Notes under the pieces: model-generated
Database searches by the model: none
Told to the model about the DNA's origin: nothing
What the model saw: only the letters and a program-made list of their open reading frames with translations
Shown: positions 1-11,224 of the stretch, one piece after another
Layout of the letters: every line of letters starts with the position of its first letter
How positions within the stretch are numbered: position 1 is the stretch's first letter
Source of the DNA: Trichosporon coremiiforme
Lineage: Eukaryota > Basidiomycota > Tremellomycetes > Trichosporonales > Trichosporonaceae
Assembly (NCBI GenBank): GCA_039545355.1
Contig: BCJJ01000004.1
Coordinates: 1,754,801 to 1,818,800, forward strand
Length of the DNA stretch: 64,000 bases
Reading direction: 5' to 3'
Program-made: the position numbers and the translations under genes

Positions 1-1371
1 TCCCATCCGCTGCTGTATGCCGGCCTGGGTCTGCTCAAGGTGGTCCGGGATCTGGCGACCACGAACCGACAGTTGGCCGAGTGGTGGACCGCAAAGGACG
101 CGCACATGAGTCTCGTCGTCGAGCTCTTCCTCCAGTGCCGTGACGCGGCGAGCGAGCCGCTGCAGCTGATCCACAGCCTGATCCTGGACCTCGTGCACGA
201 CGCCCCGAGCAGTGTGATGGCCACGGCCGGCCTGCCCCAGCTCTGCACGCTGCTGACCGAGAGCAACAGCGCCGCGATCCAGACGACGGCGTACCGTCTC
301 CTGGCCCAGGTGATCAGGCAGCGCACGCTAGCGCTCGTGCTCGAAGTCGAGGCCTCAGTCGCGGACGAGCCGGAGGAGAACCCTCGCCAGATCACGCTGC
401 CCGAGCACCTCGTGTCGATCGTCGATGCCGGCCGCAGCGTGGACTGGGAGGAGAGCGACGTCCCTACCATCCTCGGCCAGCTGCTGTCCTGGATGGCGTT
501 CCTGGATCACTTCGACGACGCCTCGCGCACCCTGCGCTGGGCGTATCTGGACCAGCTGACAAGCTCCAAGCTGCTGGAGGAGTCGCTCCTCCCGCTGCTC
601 TTCACGATGCTCGGCGTCAGCGAGGTCGGCGCGCGCACGTTCCCTGCGAGCGCCTACGCCGTGGACGAGTTCTACGTCGACCAGCTGCTGCCGGACAGTC
701 TGGCCGACCTCGTCCCCCTCGCCTCGCACGTGTACTACCGCACCCTCGTCACGATCCCAAGCGCGATGCGCGCCTACTACGAGTCGCTGAAGGATCGACA
801 GCTCTCCCTCGCCCTGCTCCAGTTCACGGCGCGGCACTACTCCTCAGTAATCATCGGGCACGAGTTTGCGGCGCTGAAGGAGCCCGCGGCCCTGTCGACG
901 CTGACGGAGGAAGGGCTCAACGTGCGCGTCGCGACTGGCGGCGGCAGTGGCGTAGCCGGTGCGAGCAGCGCAGAGGCCATAGCAAGCTACGTCGTGGACG
1001 AGCAGCCGATGGAGATCGGTATCCGGCTCCCGGCCGAGTTCCCGCTCAAGGGGGTCGAGATCCGGGACCTGAAGCGCGTCGGCGTGCCCGAGAACAAGTG
1101 GAGGGGGTGGCTCATGTCCGTCCAGCAGACTATTACGTCGCGCAACGGCCTCATCCTCGAGGCCCTCACCATCTTCAAGAAGAATGTCGCGTTACACTTT
1201 GAGGGCGTCGTCGAGTGCGCTATTTGTTACTCGATCATTTCTCTTACGGATCGCTCCCTCCCGACCAAGCCTTGCCGGACTTGCAAGAATCGCTTCCACG
1301 CGAGCTGTCTGTTCAAGTGGTTCAATAGCTCGCACTCGAGCTCGTGCCCGCTGTGTAGGAGTCTGTTCTAA
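1..1371 (+). CDS. LTN1: Listerin E3 ubiquitin ligase, C-terminal part (5' end outside window)
   Basis: The frame is open from base 1 to the TAA at 1369-1371 and gives 456 residues of the C-terminus of a larger protein. It ends in a RING-type zinc finger: C-A-I-C, then C-R-T-C, F-H-A-S-C and finally C-P-L-C seven residues before the stop. A RING at the extreme C-terminus after a long helical-repeat body is the layout of Listerin/Rkr1. In that family the protein binds stalled 60S ribosomes and ubiquitylates nascent chains in ribosome-associated quality control. The upstream residues are Leu-rich helices, consistent with the HEAT-like repeats and the RWD-like region before the RING. No intron is needed in this part. 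The N-terminal half cannot be judged. Family assignment is strong; function is inferred from the family. Confidence 0.92.
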   Translation, partial: SHPLLYAGLGLLKVVRDLATTNRQLAEWWTAKDAHMSLVVELFLQCRDAASEPLQLIHSLILDLVHDAPSSVMATAGLPQLCTLLTESNSAAIQTTAYRLLAQVIRQRTLALVLEVEASVADEPEENPRQITLPEHLVSIVDAGRSVDWEESDVPTILGQLLSWMAFLDHFDDASRTLRWAYLDQLTSSKLLEESLLPLLFTMLGVSEVGARTFPASAYAVDEFYVDQLLPDSLADLVPLASHVYYRTLVTIPSAMRAYYESLKDRQLSLALLQFTARHYSSVIIGHEFAALKEPAALSTLTEEGLNVRVATGGGSGVAGASSAEAIASYVVDEQPMEIGIRLPAEFPLKGVEIRDLKRVGVPENKWRGWLMSVQQTITSRNGLILEALTIFKKNVALHFEGVVECAICYSIISLTDRSLPTKPCRTCKNRFHASCLFKWFNSSHSSSCPLCRSLF

Positions 1372-1890
1372 GCGGGCTGTCTGCGCGACAGGGAGACGTT
1401 CATGCAGAGGTCGCTGGGGAAGAGGGAGAAGGGAGAGGTTGATAGAAGTAGCAACATAGATTAGATCTTGCTCTGAATGTACTTGCATGACTGCACTCGT
1501 CGTCTGACTGCTCTGGAGTGCTCATATCTCGTAGCTCATGTCCTTTGAATCCGAGTTGCAAAGAAACCAAGTGTGCATCTATAGATTATAAAGGCCGTAG
1601 ACAAGCCTGCTATTCGAGCGCACGCAGGGCGGGCCGCGGCGGCGCCTCTGTGTGTGCTCCTGTCTCTGCGAGACAAATTCTGGACTCCGGGCGAGATGAA
1701 CTCGCCCAGTCCACACTCTCCTCCTGCACGCTGCACTTCTCGTCACCGAGTAGTGTGCGGCTCCACTCCGCATCCGAGTGTTGGGTTGCTTGTGCGTCCC
1801 TCCGAGCACGAATGCCGTCGAGAAACCATACGACCAGAACCCAACGGGAGTCAACGTCGCACCTCGCGCCGCCGGCGCTCAATGCTCCGC
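1372..1890. other. Convergent intergenic spacer
   Basis: This 519-base spacer lies between the stop codons of LTN1 and the HAP3-like gene, so it should hold both 3' untranslated regions. Short open frames here have no recognisable motif. No RNA gene or repeat was seen. Confidence 0.6.
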
Positions 1891-2832
1891 TTACTCCTTC
1901 TTCTTCTTCTTCTTCCTCTCATCGTCGTCCTCCCCGCCACCGGAGCGTTTCAGGTCCTCGTCGTTCTCGGCGGCCGCGCTGCGCTGCTTGGCCTGGTTGA
2001 TCTGGTGCTCGCGGTACTTGGCGAGGTAGACCTTGAGGACACCCTCGTAGTTGTCGAAGCCGAGGGCGCGCATTGAGGTCAGAATGTCCTCGCCGTTGAT
2101 CGTCTTGCGCTTCTCGTTGAGGCATTTCTCGGCCGCTTCAGAGGTCTGGAGATGTTAGCTCTTGGGGCCGTGAAGAAGCTGGAGACCGGAGGCTGTACCT
2201 CGCACCTGCGTCAGGCACTTTCCGGCAACCTCAAGTTGATAAGAGATGCGAGGTGGCTGATGCAAGACGCAGAGGCTGTTTTCAGACACTCCGACGAGCA
2301 GAGAGCAGCCTACGACTGCCCTCAGCGACACTCACGATGAAGGAGATGAACTCCGAAACACACTCCTGTACGCACTCCTTGGCCTCCTTGGACACCTTAG
2401 CGGTCGTCGGAAGCGAGTTCTTCATGATACGCGACACGTTGGCGATCTGCTGTCAGTTGGCTATTCCGGCGGAGGTGCCATTGCGGACACTGGAAAAGTT
2501 CAGGACGCGCCAAGTCAAAACAAGAAAAGTCAAGGAAGTCAAGAGACGGGCGGGGAAGGTCACTCCGCCAGCCCGGACTTTCCTCCAAGAGCCATCCACG
2601 TCATGGGAACGACAATAGATCCTTGAGAGACCCCATCGCAACCTCTCGTGCGCTCTGAAATGCTTTGGGCCCAACTTCTGGCGCCCTGGACTTGTCGGCG
2701 GACAAGATGTCGCCTAGTAGTGGCAGGGACACTCACAGGAAGCCATCGGTCCTGCTCGCGATACTCATCGACCTGAGCGTCGGTGAAGCTCTGTCCGCCA
2801 GACGTGTTGCCGGTGTTGTTCGGTTCCGTCAT
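1891..2832 (-). CDS. HAP3: CCAAT-binding factor subunit B (NF-YB/Hap3), histone-fold protein
   Basis: Three exons on the minus strand, 2832-2737, 2446-2336 and 2145-1891, join to a 153-residue protein. The core reads [32 protein letters not shown] and [10 protein letters not shown], the diagnostic NF-YB histone fold (about residues 25-115). NF-YB pairs with NF-YC, and with NF-YA the trimer binds CCAAT boxes in promoters; in fungi this controls respiration, iron and other genes. Introns use GTGAGT donors and acceptors just after ACTGAC or GCTAAC branch sites. The tail is acidic and then ends in a run of lysines before the final Glu. The ATG at 2830-2832 is the first in frame. The gene is divergent from the UBC6-like gene and convergent with LTN1. 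Confidence 0.93.
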
Positions 2833-3722
2833 GGCTGGCGACTAAGGTTGAGGTTTGGGGAAGTAAGCGAGGCGGTTCGGGCTGTCGGCCAGCTTGGGCG
2901 GTGATGTGGAGCCCTGCTGTTGCGCGCGGTCGTGCGGACGGCAGGGGGAGTGCGCACGAGGTCGCCGTGTGTGTTGGAGGTGGATGGTGGGCGGAGGGTG
3001 GTTGGTGGTGGAGTCTTTTGAGATTTTCTTGTTGAGATATGAGAGTTTGAGGAAATTGACGACGATCGACAACAAAGTCGTAGACCTTTGCGTGCGGCTT
3101 GCGTGCGGGCGGTCGGTCTGAGTCTGCGCAGCTCCTGAGGGCAGGCAGGCAGCCTCTGCAGCCTCGGCCGGGAGGGCGTGCCTTTGTGTTCCTCTGATGC
3201 TCTTCCTCTGATCTCCTGCCTTGTGCTTGTCTCAAAATCAGCCCTTACCAGAGGGGCCGAATACAGCCACTTACCCCCGATTAGCCCGTCCATTACAACC
3301 CCATTAGGAAGACACGGATATATGGCTTTTAGGGTTCACGAGTATGCCCGATCACGTGCTTGCCTTAGTCTGCAGCCGCTCGACCGTCTGACTGCCTGAC
3401 TGAGTGGCGTGAACATGACCAGACGTCGCTGGCTGGTGAGCTGGCTCAGGCCTCCACCACGCATGCGGTCATCCTCCCCGACACCTCCAACATTGCTATC
3501 ACTTCTTGTCTGTCCCTCACCACTCATAAGATCGAGATTCATATACAACGGGGAGAGTCCGTTACATTCGTTTGACTCGCTTCGACGTTCGTTATTCGCC
3601 CACCGGGGTGCATAGTCGGTTCTCGCAGCCGGTGATCACTTCGCTTCCAACCATCCATTTGCGATCGCCCGACCAGACGACGTCTACCTCACCTCGCCTT
3701 CTCCTTCGAAGCACTGCCCAAC
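2833..3722. promoter_or_regulatory. Divergent promoter region, HAP3 / UBC6-like
   Basis: An 890-base gap separates two divergent start codons and should hold both promoters and 5' leaders. It contains G/T-rich stretches around 2960-3010 upstream of HAP3 and C/T-rich stretches near 3640-3720 before the UBC6-like ATG. No clear TATA box or RNA gene was seen. Open frames on both strands here look random. Confidence 0.5.
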
Positions 3723-4941
3723 ATGCCTCCAAAGGTCAACCTCCGCTCCACCGCTGTCAAGCGCATTATGCAGGAGGCGGCTGAGCTCTCTGAACCTGAC
3801 GAGGACTTCATCGCACAGCCTCTCGAGGTATGTGACAGTTCACAGCATCTTCAGAACTGACCTGCAGAGCGACATCTTTGAATGGCACTGTACACTCCGT
3901 GGAGTTCCTGGGACCGAGTATGAGGGAGGACTGTACCACCTGCGCGTGCTTCTTCCGGCGACCTACCCCATGAGCGCACCCGATATCGTCCTCATGACGC
4001 CGAGCGGCCGCTTCGAGCCAGGCAAGAAGGTACGCATGTCGTTTCGACATCTTAAGCTAATGTGCAGATCTGCATCGACGGTCTGACCTCGTTCCACGCC
4101 GGGTCGTGGCAGCCTGCTTGGGGTGTGCGCACTGCCATGGCCGGTCTGCGTTCCTTCTGGACGCAAGGCGGAGAGGCGCTCGCCGCAATTGGAGCGCTGG
4201 ATTACCCAAAGGAGGAGCGCCGGCGACTGGCTAAGCTGTGAGCCATACAAGAAGTGGACAGATGTAACTGACAACAGATCCCGGGACTGGGTGTGCCCAA
4301 CGTGCGGAGTACCGAACCATGAGCTGCTACCCGACGTACAGGTGACCACGAGCGCCGAAGCGTCAGGATCAGGGGCGTCTGGAGTGACGGAAGAAACGGC
4401 GTCAACGGCGACCCAGAACACGGGAAGGGGTGATCAGGGAACTGCACGACCGGATTCGTTTGATCGGGATACGGTGACTACCCCTCCGGCAAACCCACTC
4501 GGCGCGACGGCGCCTGCAGTACATCTTCCCCCTGTTACTGGTCCAACTGCCGCTGCAGTCTCAACCGAAGTCCCACCCCCTGTCATTACGGAACCATCGC
4601 TGGTGCCGACGCCTACGACAACGGCGCCCGTGCAACCCACACCTGTGCGTACGACTGTTCCGTCGTCACCGCCCCCGCCCCAGCCAGGCTCGCGTCCTGT
4701 CCCTCCTGCTCGTGTAGCTCCTCCTGATGCCAACTCGCCTCCGCCGCCCGCTCCCGCTGCTCGCCCTCAGCTACCAGTCCCTCCCGCTGTCACCGGCGTC
4801 TCCGCCCCGGCCGCGGCTGCCGAAGCTGCGACAGAGCCCGCACGCAGGGAGCAGCGTGGTCCGAGCGGCAGCCCGCTCTGGCTTGACGGCACAATCGCAG
4901 CTTGCGTTGCTGCCCTCATCTACTTGCTCGCGAGGCAATAG
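3723..4941 (+). CDS. UBC6: Tail-anchored ubiquitin-conjugating enzyme E2, UBC6/UBE2J type
   Basis: Four exons (3723-3827, 3868-4029, 4068-4237, 4278-4941) give 366 residues. The N-terminal 150 residues form a UBC fold: K-R-I-M-Q-E, W-H-C-T-L-R-G, Y-E-G-G-L-Y-H, L-P-A-T-Y-P and I-C-I-D with the likely catalytic Cys near residue 91. The following S-F-H-A-G-S-W-Q-P-A-W-G-V-R-T motif is typical of the UBC6/UBE2J group, which lacks the usual His-Pro-Asn. A C-P-T-C pair follows the core. A long Pro/Thr/Ala-rich linker leads to one hydrophobic segment ending A-A-L-I-Y-L-L-A-R-Q at the C-terminus, the tail anchor expected for an ER membrane E2 of the ERAD pathway. The linker is longer than in yeast Ubc6 (about 250 residues total). 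Confidence 0.93.
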
Positions 4942-5393
4942 ACCGTTAGTTGTAGAGCGGATTGCTTCCGCGGTTGTTGTACAAATCTGTTGTACCGAAT
5001 CTCTCAGACCTTGAGCCTCGAGCGACTATGCATAACGCATGCCTGTTCCCTGTCGTCCGTTGCTGTTCTTCACTGCAAGCATGTATAGGAAAGGCGGCTG
5101 GGTGACAAGCGACGAGAGTGGGGAACGTCGGCACCGGACGCTGATTTGCCACCTGCCCGCGTGGCCATGTCGTCACTGGGGTAGGAAATGAAGCCGGCGG
5201 CGACGACAAGCGGAAGATACCGATCCAGAACCGATCCAAGCCAGCATTGTCAATCCGCAACGCTTTCTCCTTCCATCGCCGCAATCTCTCTCTCACTCCC
5301 CGTCAGCAGCTTGCCTCCAATTACAGCGATAGGCTATCGCCAACGGGACCAGGACAGAGTACATACCGCGACGAACGACGAACGACGGCCGCG
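4942..5393. other. Intergenic spacer, UBC6-like to RING gene
   Basis: This 452-base spacer holds the 3' end of the E2 gene and the promoter and leader of the next gene, which is in the same direction. No RNA gene or repeat was recognised. Confidence 0.5.
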
Positions 5394-7776
5394 ATGCCTC
5401 AGGAATCACCATTCTGGCTGTGTCATGAGGTAGGAGCGCACGAGCTTAACTATATGCTGACAGACAGTGCGGCGCGCAGATGCGGCCTCTGATGGTGAGT
5501 CTTCCTTCTGCTCCGTTGCACCGACGCATCGTTGGCCAAGCCACGCGTTGAGCGATGACCGGCGGCTATGGCGTTGTCTGGTCCTGGGTTAGGTCGAGGG
5601 TTGGCAGCCCAGCCGATCACGTCGCGCACCGTAAATGCCATCCGGATGCAGACAAGAAGACAGATGTCCTGCTGAGTCTCCAACGGACACCCGCTGACCC
5701 CAGGTCGATGGTGTGCCGCATTGCGCATCGTGCAACAGTGACTTCCTTGAGATTGTAAGCTGACGAGCATTTGTGTCAACTAACAGCCAGCTTGATGAAG
5801 AAGTGAACCCCGACCCCTACCACGAGCTCCCGCATCCCGGCGTTCGCCCCGGAGAACATGACGATTATGAGCACCCCCTTTCCCAGCCGGGTCAGCGGGC
5901 AGTCGAGACACAACCCGGCTTCTTCGGCCTGCTGCGTGAGCTGATGGGCAATATTACCATCGGCGACGATCGGCGGGACACACTCACTCCCCGCGATGAC
6001 TACGAGTATAGGCCGTACAACTATCCTGGCAATCAGCAGCACCAGGCGCCGCCGCCGTACGCTCCCCACCACAACGATCATGATCACGAGCACGAGCACC
6101 CGCAACCTCGCAACCCGAGAGCGCCAAGGACCTTCCGCTTCAACATTGGCGGCGGCTCCGCGGTCATTGAGATCGGTGGTGGACCAGCCCCCAATCCGTG
6201 GGTTGGCGGGTACGACGGTGCGCCCGGGGATCCGACGCAGGGACTTGACTCGTAAGCTAGCTGATCCCCGATGCCGATCTGACGACAGATACTTCCACGG
6301 CTTCGGCGCCGGTCAGCGACAGCGACGAACTCCGGAAAACCTGGAGGGCATGGACCTTGTGAGTTCAAGTCTCTCAGTTATGGACCAGTCCATGCCTAAC
6401 TAACTTCAGCTCCAAGCGCTCATGGCGCTCGTTGTCGAGGAAGGCGGCGCGCGCAACCTCCTCCCACAGGGCGCAAACATGGGCGACTACGTCATGACGG
6501 AGGGTGAGCTCCCATTACAATTCTCAGCTGACGTTCAGATGGTTTCAACGACGTGCTGGAGCGCCTGATGCAGGCTGCGGGACCGCAAGGTCCCCTTCCC
6601 GCGCCCAACGACGTGATCGACTCCCTTCCCCGCTTTACGTTCGACGAAACGTCGCTGAAGGAGTGTCACTTCGACGACTGCGCAGTGTGTAAGGAGGACT
6701 TCGTTGTTGGCGACCTGGCCATGAGGCTGCCCTGCGAGCATGTGTACCACGAGGACTGCCTTGTTCCCTGGTTGAAGACGAACGGCTCGTGCCCTGTCTG
6801 GTAAGCTGCACCAGGCCGAACAACAGCTAACCTCAGTCGCAAATCTCTCGTACCCGAGGAGCCGCGGCCGCAGGCTCCTCGTCAAAACAGCCAACAGGGC
6901 CGTGATTCGGAGCAAGCTGGCCCCCCGGAACCTGCCCCACAACAGACGCAGGGTGGTGGTGCAGCAGGAATGTTGGCAGGTGCAGCGCAGACGATGATCA
7001 CGGGTGTCTTAAACCGGCTCTTCGGACAGCAAGGTGGCCCGCCGCCCTCAGCATCCAACACAGCCACACCGGCGCATTCGCCTCCTCATTCGCCACCAGC
7101 GAATGCACAGGAGCCCGAGTCTCGGCAGAACGCCGACCGAGACGCGAGCCTACGCCGTACTGCCGAGTCCGATCCTCCTGAGCCGTCTCTTCCCAACATT
7201 CCCGATGGACCTCCGGAGTGGTACCGCAACTTCTTCGCTCCATCCCCGGACCCGCCGCGGACGCCCGACTCGCCGACAGCAGCCAGCCCATCGAGGCAGT
7301 TCCCTTCCTCCGGCATCCCGTCCTCTAGCCAAGAGATCCGGCGCACGCCTTCGTTCCGCTCACGCGAGCCCACGCGGACGCCGTCCCAGCGCACGTCGTC
7401 CAACTCGCGCTCCTCTACTCCCGGCACGTATCTCTACAACCCTAACCCCGACTCCAGCGGCGTGTCATCCAGTCGTCCTAACCCCCTGTTCGCGCGGCCA
7501 TTCTTCCAGTTGCCTCCGCAGAATCTGACGAGTGCGTCGGCCCCGGCATCTGCTGGCGCATCAGCGGTGGAGGGGTCGAGGATCGAGTCACCGAGGAGCA
7601 CCAGCCCGCCGCCGCAGCTCGAGCAAGCCGCCCGCGACGAACAGGAGAGTTGGGCTAAGGACCGCCCACAGCGGCCAGAGGACGATCCACCCGAGCCGCT
7701 TGCCGAGGAACTGAATGAGTACAGAGCCAGGCAGGCTCAGCGCGAAAGGCAGCAGAGGCAGGAAGGCACACAGTGA
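5394..7776 (+). CDS. RING-H2 E3 ubiquitin ligase with N-terminal zinc ribbon (RNF126/RNF115-like)
   Basis: Eight exons (5394-5429, 5468-5494, 5704-5754, 5791-6251, 6289-6358, 6410-6503, 6539-6800, 6837-7776) give 646 residues. The N-terminus holds a C-x2-C-x14-C-x2-C zinc ribbon (Cys 10, 13, 28, 31) built from three tiny exons, as in the BCA2/RNF126 group, where it binds ubiquitin and the BAG6 quality-control system. The RING-H2 (residues about 294-334) reads C-A-V-C, L-P-C-E-H-V-Y-H-E-D-C and C-P-V-C, with the last Cys formed across an intron. The 310-residue C-terminal tail is Ser/Pro/Arg-rich and disordered, longer than in animal RNF126. A Gly-rich stretch with a repeated H-D-H-E-H run lies before the RING. 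An E2 gene lies directly upstream, but no functional pairing can be claimed. Confidence 0.88.
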
Positions 7777-8196
7777 GCTGGCGTGGCGGACTGAGCTGAC
7801 AACGCAGTGTGGACGATCTGGACTAGGCGGTTTGAAGATTGAGGATCGCGGATCAGAGAGCAGAGGTTTGCTGCATCTAACCTGGCCACAGCGCAATTGC
7901 AGGCGAGGGAGATGTCGGAGGTGAGCAAGTTGAAGCAAATCGCTGGCGTAACTGACCTAGAGTCTAGTCAGCTGGCGCCCGGGAGAAGATCTGTCAGGGT
8001 TTGTATGAGCGACGAGACCATTCTTGCATGCATCAAGTACACCTCAGACGACCTACTAACCGCAAGAAGCACTGATGAGGAGCAGCAAAGATCTCAGGCT
8101 ATCTATCTCCGGCCACACCAGCCCCTTCCCGGAGTGTTGTGAAGCGTCATCGCCTCAGCACCGAACTCGCGCGAGTTCCTTCCGTCGACAAGACGC
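7777..8196. other. Spacer between the RING gene and the tRNA gene
   Basis: Four hundred and twenty bases with the 3' flank of the RING gene. Small open frames were judged random. Nothing else recognised. Confidence 0.5.
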
Positions 8197-8276
8197 AGCG
8201 ACGTAGCTCAGATGGAAGAGCGTTGGGCTCATACGAGACCACCCAAAGGGCAGAAGATCGAAACTTCTCGTCGCTA
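8197..8276 (+). tRNA. Initiator tRNA-Met (CAT) with a 7-nt intron
   Basis: The acceptor stem AGCGACG pairs perfectly with CGTCGCT and is followed by discriminator A. The D-arm, TTGGG/CCCAA anticodon stem and AGAAG/CTTCT T-stem all fold. The anticodon loop region is 14 nt; removing CGAGACC after position 37 leaves the loop C-T-C-A-T-A-A with anticodon CAT. Three features mark it as the initiator: an A1-T72 end pair, three consecutive G-C pairs at the base of the anticodon loop (GGG/CCC), and A at both ends of the T-loop (ATCGAAA). The intron sits at the standard 37/38 site. It lies between two convergent protein genes. Confidence 0.88.
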
Positions 8277-8525
8277 AGGCTTTTTGTGACCGTTAAAGTT
8301 GATACTTTCGACAGGACGGTCTACCATCATCATCTCGCTGTCCGCAGAAGGCTGTACCTCTTTCAGAATCGGAGAATGGGGGGTCCCAAGGGAAGGAGAA
8401 TGACAGAGAGACCCAGCCGGCCGTCCCCATCGTCATGGATGAGAGCGGGGATGTTTCAAGGTCTAAGCAGGGCGTGCAAGTGACAACATGTCTTCATAAT
8501 CTAACAAAACAGACAAGTATACCAT

Positions 8526-10438
8526 CTATCGCCCAGCCTTGGCCTTCTGCGCCTTCTTCTTCCGCTTGGCGCGCTCGAGTTGCGCGGCAGTCTTCTGCTT
8601 CTTCGCCTTGGCTGGCTCTGTCCGCTCATCCTCCTCCTTCTCCTCCTCGGCCTCAGGCTCGACCTCCTCAGCCGGCCGTTTCTTGCTCTTGCCATTGGCC
8701 TCAGTCTTCTTCTCGCCCTTCCCCTGAGCCTTTTTCGCCTTTCCTCCCTCTGCCTTGGCAGTCGGCTTCTCAGACTTGGCGGCCGGCTTCTCCGCCTCGA
8801 CGTCCTCGGGCTTCTCCGCCTCGACGTCCTCGGCCTCAGAGGGAAGCTCAGCGAGCGGAACCCGCTTGAAGCACGCGACGAAGAAACCGTTCGTGTGGTC
8901 CTCGGGCGCGCAGCGGATGACCTTGTCTGCGTCCCTGGCGCTGAGGGGGTCGGGGAGCCCTCTCCTCTCCCACTTGGGGAGGACGTTGCTCCTGTCCTCA
9001 AGAACCCAGGCATACTTCTCACCGTTGAATTGGGAGGGGTGTTGCCGAGAGTATGCCAGGAGACGCGAAACAACGGATTCGTCCTCCGTCTTGTGGATCG
9101 AACAGGTCGAGTACACGATACGGGTCACGTTGGGGACTGGAGATTAGCTCGTAAATTTCTCCTCAGCTGCCCGAGGGGCGTACAGGTGATACGTACACTT
9201 CAAAGCGTGCTGGAGCATCTGGACCTGGAAGCCAGCCAGCTTGTCGAGTCTCTCCTGGTCGCCTGCTTCGTTCTCTTCCTCGCCGTCGACGAGGTAGTCG
9301 AGCCTGTTCACGATGCCACTTCCGCTGCAGCTCGGATCGAGGAGGATGCGCCCGACGGTCGGGTAGTCGTTGGGATCGACCGAAGTGAAGTCCTCGTTCT
9401 GCGCCTGCACATTGTCACAACCCGCAATCTTGAGCATGCGCTCGAGGGTCTTGAAGCGCTGCGGCGACTTTTCGAAGGCGTAGATATTGGACGTGGACAG
9501 GGCGGACATCAGGGACGTCTTGTTGCCTGGCGCTGAGGTGCCGTCGATGCAATCGGGGAACTCCTCCCATTGCGGCGAAGGTGTCTTCGACTTGGAGGCG
9601 TTGGTGGAGGAAGAGGAAGGCTCGGCCATGATCACGGCTGCGGGCATGCAGGACGCCTTGTCCTGGAGGATGACGCTGCCGCGCTCATACCACTGGCTCC
9701 CGAGCCACCAGTTGCTCCCGCTCTCGAAGACGAGGAGGTACTCGGGCAGATGCGGGTCCATGAAGTAGCTGTTCTTCGGGACGGGGTACTTCGCCTCTGG
9801 GAGGAGGTTGAGCCCGACCTCGCCCTGGAGGTAGTTGTGCAGATCGTCGAGCGTCCACTTGTCCACCTCTTCTCCGTCCTCGTTCGCGCCCTTCTCGATC
9901 CGCCGGGGGTTGAAGCGGATGTACCGCACCGAGCTTGACAGACCCTCCTTGCCGAGCTCCCTGATTGAGGACTTGCCAGCCTTGATCTGGATCCGGACCA
10001 GCTCTGCCTTCAGTCTCGTGCCGTGCTTCAGGATGGCGGACTTGGCGTCGACCTTGTCGCTGCATTCGATCTTGCCCTTGGGTGAGAAGAGGAGGTCATG
10101 CACCATGACCTGGAGCAGGGAGGAGGATGATGGTCGGGATTTCCGGGGGAAGGCCTCCTTCTCCAGCTTCTGGACGGGGACCGTGGTCAGAAGCTGCTTC
10201 AGCACATCGCGGTCTGGAGTTAGCTACGGCGGTGGGAACGTGGAGCTCGGCGAGGAAGTCACCACATCTGAGGCCTAATGCTGTACCCACATTTGAGAGT
10301 CTCAATCAGCAGCGCGAGGATACGCCTCGCCTCGCCGCCAGACGCCTTAACGCCCGCCGCGGCGAGGGAGCCCTTGACCGATCCCTGGTGCGTATCGAGG
10401 TGGTCGAGGGCGGAAGCCGCCGACTTGTACAAGTTCAT
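8526..10438 (-). CDS. RCM1: 25S rRNA m5C methyltransferase, RCM1/NSUN5 family
   Basis: Three exons on the minus strand (10438-10291, 10213-9197, 9136-8526) encode 591 residues. The catalytic core shows L-Q-D-K-A-S-C-M-P-A, then D-P-S-C-S-G-S-G with Cys near residue 345 (motif IV), and Y-S-T-C-S-I-H with Cys near residue 400 (motif VI), the two cysteines used by the NOL1/NOP2/NSUN class. The N-terminal M-N-L-Y-K-S-A-A matches the start of the Rcm1/NSUN5 branch, which methylates one cytosine of large-subunit rRNA in the nucleolus. The C-terminal 150 residues are a Lys/Glu-rich extension with nuclear/nucleolar-signal character and an E-D-V-E-A-E-K-P octapeptide present twice in tandem. The second junction rebuilds a Phe codon across a GTACGT intron. 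The gene is divergent from VPS10. Confidence 0.92.
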
Positions 10439-11224
10439 GCTCCGTGTGCTGCGTGTGCTCCGTGCTCCGAGTGCTGCGAGTGGACGTAGTAATGGCTAGT
10501 TTCAGCCCTATGCATAGTCTATCTAAGAGCATACCTATGTAGCCTCGCGATCGCAATTTCGCGGCCTTGGGGAAGGAGGGAAGGAGGTATCTGGTATTAG
10601 CTTCCAATCGATACGTTCAGTTTCAAGGAGTGGATCAGTGAAAGGTTGATAGAAAAGTTTGTCTGCAAGGTCCGGAGACCATTCAGACAATGTAGATAAT
10701 ATAGAGCATCATTTCGAGGAGATGGGGAAGGGACACTCACGAGTTGGGAGAAGATGGATGAAGTCGACAGATGCGGCTGTCGCACCGAAATTTATTGCGG
10801 CAGAGGGGCGAGTGGAGGTCCTTCATGACGTGTTAAGGAGGAGGAGCACATAGAGAAGGTGACACACACATACCTCCACCTCCACGGCTGCGGTGGCGAC
10901 ATTACCAGGAAGGGAGACGGGACAGGGACATAGGGACACGCCTCGCGCTGCGCCAGCTGGAACAGCGTGCCTGGCCGCTGGCAGGACACGCTCGCTCGTC
11001 GCCTCCAGTCCGCCCGTCATTGCCGCTCTCGGTCTCGACATTGCCATCGCAGAGCTCTCACCGTTTCCCACTTCATTTCGATCCAACCCGGCTGCACCAC
11101 GCTCCTTTACCGACTCTACCCATCTGATTCACAAGGACTCTGCATCTGCCCACACACACACCGCAATCGCACGCCGCACCGGTAGACACCGAACATCGAG
11201 GGAAGGCCCATCGAGCACACCGCC
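10439..11224. promoter_or_regulatory. Divergent promoter region, RCM1 / VPS10
   Basis: A 786-base gap between two divergent start codons. It must contain both promoters. No TATA box was convincing, and no RNA gene or repeat was seen. Confidence 0.5.
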
